Both the position numbers and the translations under genes were made by a program. From NCBI RefSeq assembly GCF_900188485.1, contig NZ_FZPH01000025.1, positions 23,104-87,103 of the forward strand: a stretch of DNA of 64,000 bases, given 5' to 3'. Shown in pieces: positions 24,264 through 36,200 of this stretch (position 1 is the first letter of the stretch; the number at the start of each line of letters is the position of its first letter). This DNA is from Asanoa hainanensis (GTDB lineage: Bacteria; Actinomycetota; Actinomycetes; Mycobacteriales; Micromonosporaceae). The notes beneath the pieces are model-generated. The model ran no database searches. It saw only the letters and a list, made by a program, of their open reading frames with translations, and was not told where the DNA came from.

Positions 24264-27200
24264 TGGCACGGCGCCGCCGGGAGGAGAATCCGAACCAGCT
24301 CTCACTGGACTTCCTGTGGGGAGCCGAACCCGAGCAACTGCACCGAGCGGAGAGGAAACCAGAACCGGATGAATCAGTACGGCCGCAGGGCGCAGACGTA
24401 CTGGCAGCAGCACCTGCCGACCCAGTACGCCCAGATCGCGAACCCGACGAGTTTCTTCGAGGAGATGGGGGAGGCGCTAGCCCAGCAGATCGACGAATTG
24501 GCGGACGCGATCGCCAACCGGACCCCGTCGACAGGGGACTTCATGGCCAACCTCGGCCGGCTGAACGGAGCCAGGCAGGAAGCCGAGATGGAGGTGCTCC
24601 GGGAGATGCTGCCCCAGCCGGAGACGACGGCAGCTCAGACGGACGAAGCGACCGTGAGTTAATCGCGGCTGTCGCGGAACAGCGACTGCCTCATCCCAAC
24701 CCGCATTCCTGTACGCACTGCACCAACCGGGCCACGCTGCAGCTCACCCTGCCCACGGGCGACCAGGTCACCGTGTGCCGGCCACACGCCAGGCTCTATC
24801 GCGTCGACCCGGCGGTCGCGCCGCTCACCTCACCGGCCATCGACTCCGCGCTCACGCCGGCGTTACTCCCCAGCCCCGAACCCACGATCGCCGACTGGAC
24901 CGATCCGGCCATCAGACTCGCGCCCGACGCGGGGGCGGGCATGGGGCCCTCGAGCGGCGCCCCGGCGCCAGGCCTCGTCGCAGACCAGCATGTCCCTGCA
25001 GCCGTCCCCCGGTTCCGGCCCAGGAGCCAAGACGACCTAGCCCCGTCGGGCGAGATGGCTCGTATTCGAGCCAATCTCGCCGCCCTGCGGACCCTGCGGG
25101 CCATTCAGGCCGATCAGCGGCCGGCCACCGCCGAGGAGCAGTCGGTGTTGGGCCGCTGGTCGGGATGGGGCGCCGTTCCCGCCGCGCTCGATCCGGACAA
25201 CGAGAAGTTCGCGTGGGTCCGCGAAACGTTGGGTGAGTTCCTCGACGAGCGTGAGCTCGCCGCTGCCCGACGCACCGTCATCAACGCCCACTACACCGAC
25301 CTTGCCCTGGTCCAAGCCGTCTGGGACGGCATGGCCCGCCTCGGCTTCGCAGGCGGTCAGGTGCTCGAACCCGGCTGCGGCGCCGGCAACTTCATCGCCG
25401 CCGCCCCGGACGCGGCCGAGATCACCGGCGTTGAGCTCGATCCGACCACCGCGGCGATCGCCGCCGCGCTCCACCCGCGGGCCCGCGTCCTGGCCGAGAG
25501 TTTCGCCGACACCCGCGTGACCACCGGCAGCTTCGACGCCGTGGTGGGCAACGTGCCGTTCGGCGACGTGCGGCTGCACGACAAGCGCGACAACCTCGGC
25601 AACCACTCCATCCACAACCACTTCATCCTCAAGGCGCTCAGGGCCACCCGCCCGGGTGGTCTCGTCGCGGTGATCACCTCGGCGTACACCATGGACGCCG
25701 CAAACCCAGGCGCCCGCCGGGAGATGCAGCAGATGGGCGATCTGGTCGGCGCCGTCCGGCTGCCGAGCAAAGCCCACGCTCGGGCCGCCGGCACCGACGC
25801 GCTGACCGACGTGCTGGTGTTCCGTCGCCGGGAAGCCGACCGGTCAGCGGCGCCATTCGACTGGGAATACACCAACCCGCTCGACGTCGACGGCACCACC
25901 GTGCGCATCAATTCGTACTTCACTGACCACCCCGAGCGAATCCTGGGTCGCATCGTGGTCGGCGACGGCCTGTACCGGCGCGACGAGGTTGCCGTTAGCG
26001 GCGACCCGGCGACGGCACCGTTCCAACTGCGCGACGCGCTGGCGCAGATCGCCGAGCAGGCCAGCGACACCGACCTGACCATGAGCCCTGGCTCCAGCGC
26101 GCCCGTAGAGGTGCGCGCCGCCGCCCAGCTTCCCGACTCCGTTACCCGTCCCGACGGCTACCTGCGCGCCAACGACGACGGCACCTTCAGCCGGCTCGAC
26201 GACGGCGCGTGGGAGTCCTACGCCCCGGCGAAGACCCAGTCCGCTGAACTGCGGGCCCTGATCGGGCTGCGCGACACCGCCGTGAGCCTGCTCGAAGCCG
26301 AAGCCGCGTCGCTGGACGACACCCCGCAGATCGACCGGCTCCGGGGCCTCCTCAACTACCGCTACGACGTCTACCAGGCCAGGTTCGGGCCGATCAACCG
26401 GTTCACAGACTCGCCGCGACGGCGCAAGGACAAAGACACCGGGAAGATGGTGCCGGCGCTCGACGAGGAGACCGGCGAGCAGCTGATGAACCGCAAGCGG
26501 CCTCCGCAGGGCGGCTTTCGGCATGACCCGTTCGCGCCGGTCGTGCGGGCGTTGGAGGTCTTCAACGAGGAGACGCAGACCGGCGAGAAGGCCGACATCT
26601 TCCGCCAGCGCGTGGTGTCGCCGCGGCCGCCGCGCCTGGGCGCCGACACCCCGGCGGACGCCTTGGCGATCTGCCTCGATGAGTACGGCGAGGTGCGGCT
26701 GGCGACGGTGGCATGGCTGCTCGGCGTCGACGAGGACGAGGCCCGCCGCGCCCTCGGGACCCTGGTCTACGACGATCCGGCCACCAACCGGCTCGAGCCG
26801 GCCGCGGCGTACCTGTCCGGCGACGTCAAGACCAAACTCGCCACCGCGCGCAACGCCGCCGACGAGGACGAGCGGTACGCGGTCAACGTCCAGGCTTTGA
26901 CCGACGTCGTGCCGCCCGACCTGACCGCGGGGGAGATCAGTGACACCGGCGCGGTCAAGATGGGCGCCCCCTGGATCGGTGACGAGTACGTCCAGCAGTT
27001 CCTGCAGGAGATCCTCGAAGACCTGACCGTCAAGGTCGAGCACGGCGGCGGCGGGATGTGGACCGTCCACTCCGACAACAACAACTCGGTGCTGGCCCGC
27101 TCCACCTGGGGCACCGACCGCAGATCGGCCGCCGAGATCGCCCAACACATCCTGGAGCAGCGCGAGTTCGTCATCAAGGACACCGTCAGCCGCAATCCCA

Positions 27201-30200
27201 AGCGGACCGTGGTCAACCTCGACGCGGTCATGGCGGCCACGGAGAAAGCCGTCGAGATGCGGGAGCGGTTCGCCGACTGGGTCTGGGAGGACCCGACCCG
27301 GGCCGCCACGCTCGTAGCCCGCTACAACGACATCTTCCAGCGGTACGTCCTGCGCAACTACGACGACCTGAAGCTGTCCCTGCCCGGACTGGCGCACGCG
27401 TTCAAGCCCGACGCGCACCAGGTCGCCGGCGTCGCCCGCATCATCCACGAGCCGGCCGTAGGCCTCTACCACGCCGTCGGCGCCGGCAAGACCGCCACCA
27501 TGATCATGGGCGCGATGGAGCTACGTCGCCTCGGCTTGGTCCGCAAGCCCGTGGTGGTCGTGCCCAACCAGCTGCTCGACCAGTGGACTCGCGAGTTCCT
27601 GCGCCTGTACCCCCAGGCCAAGATCCTCGCCGCATCGACCGAGGATCTGGAGAAGGACCGCCGCCGGCTGATGGTCGCGCGGATGGCCACCGGCGACTGG
27701 GACGCGGTGATCCTCACCGAGAGCGCCTTCGAGATGCTGCCGATGAGCGCGGAAGCCGAACAGGCGTACATCGATGAGCAGATGGCCCAACTCGACGCGC
27801 AGATCAGCGAGGCCCGCGAGAACGGCCAAGAGCTCACCCTCAAGCGGCTGGAAACCAAGAAGGCCAACCGCGAGCAGCGACTGGAGGAGCGGCTCGACAA
27901 CGACAAGGACGCCGGGATCTGGTGGGAGCTCACCGGCATCGACTACATCTTCCGAGACGAGTCCCACCGCGACAAAAACCTGCGGACCGTCTCCAACGTC
28001 CCCGGGATGTCGATCAAGGGAAGCCAGCGGGCCACCCAGATGGACATGAAGCTCGGGTGGCTGCGCGACCACAACCCGCGCTGGGGCACCCGGGCCACCG
28101 GTACTCCGCTGGCAAACTCGATCGTCGAGATGTACACCGAGTTCCGTTTCCTGCGCCCGGACCTGATGGAACAGCAGGGCATCATCGACGTCGACTCGTG
28201 GCTGGCCACCTACGCCGAAGGCAAGGTGATCATCGAGGTCACGCCGGACGGCGGTGGACTACGCAACAAGACCCGCCTGGACTTCGTCAACCTCGACAAG
28301 CTGGTCACGTCGCTGCACGTGTTCGCCGACGTCAAGACCAAGGACGACCTCAACCTGGCGCGCCCGCCACTGGCGTTGCGCGCCGACGGGCAGCGGCTGC
28401 CTGAGATGGTGGTCGTGCCGCCCAGCGACGCACTGCTGGAGAAGGTCGCCGAGCTGGTCGACCGCGCGGCCAAGCTCAAGGGCAAGCGACCGGAAAAAGG
28501 CGACGACAACATCCTGAAGATCGTCGCCGAAGGGTCGGCGGCGGCTCTTGACCTACGGCTGGTCGGACTGACCACCGACGAGATTCAGAAACTCGACGTG
28601 GCCGCCGACCGGGTGGCCGGCTACTACCACGCCAACAAGGACCGGATCTACCTCGGGCCCGACGGTGAGCCGCACCCGAACCCCGGCGCCCTGCAGCAGG
28701 TCTTCTGCGACCTCGGAACCCCGAGCAAGAAAGACCCCACGCGGTGGACGGCGTACGGCGCGCTGCGGCAGAAGCTCGTTGACCGCGGCGTCCCCCGTGA
28801 GGCAATCCGGTTCATCCACGAGGCGGAGGACGACCGGGCCCGGGCCGAGCTGTTCGCGAGTTGCCGCGACGGCCGCACCGCCGTGCTCATCTCGTCCACA
28901 GAGAAGGGCGGCACCGGCGTCAACGCTCAGGACCGGATGCTCGTCCTGCACCACCTGGACACCCCGTACCGGCCATGTGATCTCGAGCAGCGTGAGGGCC
29001 GCATCGACCGGCGGGGTAACCAGAACGAGGAAATCCGCATCGAGCGGTACGTCACCGAGCGGTCCCTGGACGCCTTCAAATGGCAGAAGGTCGCCTACAA
29101 GGCCACCCTCGCCGAGCGCGTCCTGACCGGGCGCGCCGGCCCCCGCACCGAGGACATCGGCGACGTCACCCTGTCCTACGAGGAAATGAAGGCCGCCTCC
29201 ACCGGCAACCCGCTCCTGGTCGACCACGCCAAGGCGAAGGTCGAACTGACACGGCTCGACCGCCTCGAGCGCGGCTACCACCGCTCCCAGTCCCAACTCC
29301 GCTGGACTATCACCAAGAACCGGCAGGACATCGTCATCAGTCGAGCGACGATCACCGAGGTCGACGCGGCGATCGAACGGCGAGTAGACACCCGCGGCGA
29401 CGCGTTCGCCATCACCGTGCGCGGCACCCGATACACGAAGCGAGGCGAGGCCAACGAGCGGCTCAGGAACGTGCTGGGACTGGTCCTCGCCGATCCCCGC
29501 AGCCGGTCGGGACCGGCAGTCGAGATCGGAGAGATCAGCGGTTTCGCCATCACCGCGACCGTGACGAAGATTGTCGTTGGGGATGGCCGCAAGGAACTCA
29601 TCCATTACGAGGACGCGGTATATCTGCAGCTCACCGACGTCCCTTCCTCCGGCATGAACATCACACAGGATGCCCTCAAGAAGGGCGACATCGTCGCCCG
29701 ACTCGAGAACCGGCTGGGCAGACTGGAAGCGGTGCGGTCTGACGCCGAGGCCAACATCACGCGGTACGAAGCCGAGATCCGCCGCGCCGAGGACGACCTG
29801 GCCAAGCCGTTCCGGCACGCGGCCGCGCTGGATGAGGCGCGAGCCCGGTTCCGCCAACTCGACATCGAGGTCGTCGCCTTCGCGGCCGCGTCGGAGGCAG
29901 AGGCCAACTCGGCTCCAGGCGACGACAGCGACGATGACAGCGACGGCGAGGAACAGGCATCCGAGGAACCTGCGGAGGATGCCGGGCGCGCTTACGGGCC
30001 AGGTGTCGGCGCCCGCGGATCGGCGGTGTATGGCCGCGGAGGCGGGCCGGGCACATCGCCAGGCCCCCGCCACCAGCCGACGGCACCGAGAACCGGGCCG
30101 GGCATGGACCGGTCGGGCGAGAACGCCAGCCACGCGAACACCGAGGCAGCGGCCAGCGCCCCACCGTCGCTGCCGCAGGTTCTGGCCGACCCCGTCCTGA

Positions 30201-33200
30201 CCGATGCGGATCGGGAGTGGATCACCGAAAAGCTCGACCAGGTCGTCACCAACCAACAGGTCGTGGACGCGGCCCGAGCCAACGCGTACGACAACTTCGC
30301 GCTGGTCGTGAAAACCCATCTCGACGATCTGATGATGGATGCCGTCGACAGCGGCATGACCGATCTGGGACGGCTGTACTTCGCGTCCCCCAGCGACGAC
30401 GCGCCGTTCCGGCCGGCCTTCCTGGCCACCGCCGGGAGGGCGCTCTACGACCGAGTTCGCGCCACGCCGCCCACCGCTCCCGCAGCGGATACCCGGGCAA
30501 CGCCCGCATCGGCGCCACCTGCCGGCGAGATCCGGGCCGAACACTCAGGCGCCCCCTCGGACCCGCAGCCGACCGCAGCGTCTGAAAGCGTGCCGGTCGG
30601 CAGGGCCGCAGCCCGGCCAACACCGCCGCAGACGAGCGCGCCGGCACTGGAAGAGACGCATCGGCGGCGCCGAGGGCACCCCTTCTACCCGCCCGCCAAA
30701 CTCGCGGCCACCATTCCGCCGCTGTACGCCACCGAGAAGCTGGCCGACGGCGACAAGGTCGTCCACCTGCACTACTTCGGTGGCAGCAACGACTTCTGGC
30801 TCGTCGAATACGACCCGGCCACAGGGGAGGGCTTCGGGTACTCCTGCGTCGGCGGCGACACTGACATGGCCGAATGGGGCTACATCGACCTGCCTGAACT
30901 CGAGCGGATCAACAAGGGCCTGCTCATTATCGAGCGCGACCTCCACTGGACCCCCAGACCAGCGCGTGAACTGAACCTTCCCGGGTGGCGAGCTGACACC
31001 GAGCCGACCCTCACGCCTGCTGACGAACCCGCGGACGCGCCGGAGGAATCGACACCCACCCCAGAAGCACCGCCGCCGGCGCCACGAACTGAGCACAACG
31101 CCGACGCGGTAGCCGCCGACGGGCGAGAACCGGCGATGGACGCCGAGCCGACCCGTGTGAGCGACGGGCCGGTCGAGACAGCTGCTCCGGTGGTTGAGGA
31201 GCCGGCCACCGGCCCGGCCGTTCACACCTTCGCCACGACCATCGAGGCGTACGACGACACGAACTCGCAGCGCCGCGAGGACATCAGAGACGGCGACGTC
31301 CTGGTGATCGAGTCGGAGGGTGTCGTCGGGTTCGTGCTGGCTGCCTGGCCGGTCGCGGTCACGGTCGAGCGCGGCGAGCTGCACAAGACCGACGGCCCGG
31401 CCCGGGAGCACGAGGGCGGTCGTTACGCCGCGAGCGTCGACCTCGCCGCGGAGGTCGCACGTGAGAAGGGCTTCGCGCTCGACCCGGCCGTCATCCCGCC
31501 GGCCGTCGCGGTCGAGCCGGCCACCCCAGTCGAACCTCCTGCTCCTGGCGACCTGGCGGCCGAGTCTGTGATGCCCGGCGACGAAGCCGAGCCGTCCCCG
31601 CCGAGTCCGACGCCCACGTGGGTCGACCAAATCAAGATCAAGGTCGGGCCTCCCACGGTCGTCACCGGCACCACCGGGCACCCCCGCGAGGAAGGCCTGC
31701 GCGGCCTACTGAAACAGCACCGTTTCCAGTACCGGGGCGGTCAGTGGCGTTACACCGGTCGCTGGGCCGACCGTGACGCCGCGGTCGCCGACGTCCAGCG
31801 CTGGCTGGCCGCCAGGGCCAAGACCGAATCAGGCGCCGTCAAGCTGGCGACCGCGGCCAAGTTTCCGCCCACAGCCCAGCAACAGCGCATCATCGACGCC
31901 TACCTTGCCGGACAGAACATCGTGGTCCAGGCTCTGGCCGGCACTGGCAAGACCAGCACCCTGCAGATGCTCGCCGCCGCCCGGCCCGCGCGCATCGCGT
32001 ACATCGCGTTCAACCGGCCCATCGCCGACGAGGCCGCCGCGAAATTCCCGGGCAACGTGGTCGCCGACACCAGCCACGGGTTCGCCCGCGCAGGCCTGCG
32101 AACCAGCCCGCTGCGGAACAAGGTGGCGCGCGTCAACCAGGGCGCTCGTTGGCCGGAGGACTGGGCGCGGATCCTCGACATCCGGGACATCCCACAGGGC
32201 GACGACGTGGTCGAGGCCGAATCACAGGCCCACATGGTGATGGCCACCATCAAGAATTTCCGGGAGAGCGCGGCCGGCACCCTCGGCCCTCAGCACCTGC
32301 CGGGGAACCTGCGTGAACCGGGCGCCGGCCCGCTCGGCGACAGGATCCTCGAGTACGCGCGTCGCGCCTGGGCGGACATCACCGATCCCGACGGCGAGCT
32401 GCTGTTCGAGCACGACGACTACCTGAAGATCTGGGCACTGGGCAACCCCCGGATGCCCTACGAGGTGATCTTCTTCGACGAGGCCCAGGACATCAACGAC
32501 GTACTGCGCAAGGTCATCCAGGACCAGCCGGTTCCGACCGTCGTGGTGGGCGACTCCAACCAGTCGATCTACGGGTTTAGAGGCGCGATCGACGCGCTGA
32601 GCCGCTGGCCCGGCGACATCACGCTGCCACTGACTCAGAGTTGGCGCTTCGGCCCGCAGATCGCCGCAGTCGGCAACGACTTCCTCCGGCTGCTCAAGTC
32701 GCCGTACCTGCTGACCGGCAACCCTGGCATGACCAGCACGGTCGGGTTCGTCGACCAGCCCGACGCGGTACTCGCCCGGACCAACGCCGGCGCAGTCGCC
32801 GCGGTGTTCGACGCCTTCGACGACGGCCGCCAGGTCGCCCTCGCCGGCGGCGGCCGCGAGATCCGCGACATCGCCAAGGCCGCCCAGAACCTGCAAAACG
32901 GGCGCCGCACCACGCACCCCGAGTTGTCGCGGTTTCCCGACTGGGACGCCGTCCAGGAGTACGTCGAGAACGACGAGAACGCCCAGTCGCTGCGAGCTTT
33001 CGTTCGCCTCATCGACCGGCGCGGCGCCGCCCAGCTCATCCAGATGGCTGGCGACCTGGTCCCGGAAGAGGCGACCCGGGCGGACGGCACACCGGCGTAC
33101 GACGTGATCGTCTCGACGGTGCACAAGAGCAAAGGGCGGGAGTGGCCACGAGTTCGGATCGCCGAGGACTTCCCAGCGCCGGAAGAGGACCAGAGCACCG

Positions 33201-36200
33201 GCAAGGTGCGCCTGCCTGACCCCGAGGAACTGCGGCTGGCGTACGTCGCGGCCACGAGGGCCCGCGAGACGGTGGAGCTCGGCGGACTGTCCTGGATCCG
33301 TGACCTCCCACCCGAGCTCACCGATGCCCTCAGCAAGCGACCGGCGCGCCGCGAGGTGCACACGGTGCCCGCCACCACGACAAGTCAGGGCCCAGAATCC
33401 AACCCGCTCGCGGCAGCGGCGGCGCCGATCGTCCAGGCCAGTGAGTCGGACGTCCTTGATCCGCAGCCGGCCAACGCTCCCCGCCCGAGCCCGGCCGCAC
33501 CCGCCGCCGCGGCAACTCAGGAGTCGCTGTTCGACAGCAGCGCGGAGGCCCGCCTCCTGCAACGCGTCGCCGCCCGGATGCCCGCGAACCCCGTCACCCG
33601 AACAGACGACAACCAGCCGGCAGTGCTGCTCACCGCCGTGGCGACCGGCACCTACGGCCAGGTGCACGGCGTCGACGGCAACGGCCAGCCGATCACCGGC
33701 GAAGGATACGTGCTGGACGCTAAGCCCTGGCGCGGCGGCATCCGCGGCCGGGGCGACGACCGGGCCGTAGTGGTGCGGCTGGCTGACCTTCCCGACGGCC
33801 CCGAGGCGACCACTGTCCAGACCGATGTGGACGGCCGGTTGATCGTCCTGCAGCCGCCGGAAGGCAAACCGGCCGGCGAGGCCGAGCCATGGACGCGGAT
33901 GCGCCAGGAACAGCAGATCCTCGCCGCCCGATCGGTGCTCGGGCTCGCGGTCCAGGTCATCGACGGGCCGCACAACGAACTGTGGCGAGTCGAGGGATGC
34001 CCGGAGCAGATCGGGGGAGAGGTCGCGTGGTGGCTGTTCGGCGGCCGCTACGGATCCTGGGAAGGCAGGGCCCGGCCAGTCTTCCAGCAGCGACGGATCG
34101 ACGAGGCCATCGCCGCCGGCCGCCTGGCCGCCGATTGGTCAGCGTCAGCGGCTCAGAGCACGGCAGAACACGAATCTCAGGCCACCGAGCCGTCGGCTGC
34201 CCTGGCCGACGATGCCGGGACGGAGGCGAGTCTGACCAACGAGCCTACGGCGCCGGACGAAGAGGTCAGCGCTGCTCGCCAGGCCCGCCTGGCGAAGGCG
34301 CTCGACGACTTCGGCCCCCGCTACACCAGCACCACAACCAAGGGTTACCTCGGCGACGGGTCAGTCGTGCGCTATGTCATCGACGGGCACATTGAGGAGC
34401 GGGTCAGCGAGGCGGAACGCCGTTGGATGAAGGAGTACCTCGACGCTCACCGCGAAATCCTGACGGCAACGCCGCTGCGCCCCGAGGACCTGGACGCCCG
34501 AGACCGGGCCGCCTCCGACTCGCTAGCCGAGCGCGCCGCCCGGGCGGTCGAGGAAGGACGCTTCGAGGAAGCCCTGAACATCATCGACGAGGCCGAGCCG
34601 CTCTACAGCCACGTCGACGAGTGGCCCGCATACCGGATCTGGGTAACTGAGGCGGCTGCAGCGGCGGAGCAATCCGACGAACCCACGCTCGAGGCGCCCG
34701 GGGTCGGCGAGCCAGCGTCTGACGGCCCCGACAACGATGAACCGCCAGCGGTGCCCGTCGCGCCACCGCTCGTAGAACTCGTTGCCCCAACTGAAGCAGT
34801 AGCTGGAATGACCACGATGCAGCGGTACGCCGCTAGCACCCTGGCGCAGGCGCAAACACCGTACAGCCGTCCGGAGTCGAGGCTGAGCGTCTATTGGCAG
34901 ATTCCGGCCAGCGAGGTGGCCGGGTTGCCCGATGAGGTGCGCAACGGGTTGCTCGCCGACCTGCAGGGCATCATGGCGTCCGGCGAACCGCGCCAACGGT
35001 CCGCCGCACGTCGGCAACTCGACCGCTGGACGGGTGTCGATGCTGGGCACAGCGAGGCCCAGGCGGAAGCACTGGCGAGCGCCGGGAGTACGTCGCATCG
35101 GAAGGACTCCGCCAGGGTGGATGCCTACGGACGGATGTCGGCGGCCGAGTACGCGGCGCTGGAGCCGGTACACCGCGACGCAATCGAGGCCGACCTACAG
35201 GCGATCGCGGACAGCGGCGCCACCCGGACGATCCCACACAACCGCACCAGCATGGGCACGACGATACGAGGCGTGACCGCGAACCACGTCCACGCGGCCA
35301 AGGTCATCCTGGGCCGGATCACCGCCGGCCCGAAGCCCTTCACCAGCAACGCCTCGATGGTCGGCAAAGGCGTCTTCGCCACGAACCTCAATCCCGGTGA
35401 CCGCGTTGTGCTATCCGGCAGGGAAGTCACCGTCGACCGGGTCGGACTCGACGGCAAGGTGTACCTCCGCGGCGGACGCACGCTGCCCGAACGCAGCCAC
35501 AAGCTGGCCGAAGCCGGTCCTGATCCGGTCGCCCCACCCGCCGCTTCCCAGCGAGACCAACCGGCCAACCAGGCCGGTGAAACGAACCCCCACTCGGACG
35601 GGCCAGCAGAACAGCCCGACCACGGCGACCGCAACCCCGAGGAACCGAACGGCGAACCCGTCGAACTCACCGCCCGGGAACAGGCCATCATCCGCAACGC
35701 CGTGGCCGACCACGCCGCCGGCTACTACGGCGGCCCGCTCGCGTTGCCGCGCTCCGATGTGCCCCGCCACATCGCCGACGGACACCTCGAGGAGCTGGAG
35801 GCCGTGCACGGTCGGGACCTCATCTGGGAAGCCGTCGCGGCGGTGATCGACTCCGACACCACCGTGCTGCACCGCACCCATGATGAGCGGGAACAGCGCC
35901 GCCTCGGACGGCAAGCACAGGCAGAAGACTTCTCCCGACAGGCGCTGGCGGCGTTCAAGCAGGAGGACTACGACCAAGCCATGGCATTAGCCGAACAGGG
36001 CGAGATGATCGACCCGCTCTACCGACCTAGCCGAAGCGAACGGCGTCCCAACGGGATGAGCTGGACCGACATACGCAGCGCGATCAGCCGCCGCCGCGGC
36101 GGACAGCCGCAGCCGCCCGCGCCTGGCCTGGAACATCCAGCCCTTGCCGATGCTCCAGCAGCGCCGGCGACCCCGTCGCGGCTGGCGCGGCTGGACACCG

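Noticed and set aside
28553..33973. Two long minus-strand frames inside the giant gene
   Set aside because: Antisense to conserved helicase motifs; no ribosome sites.
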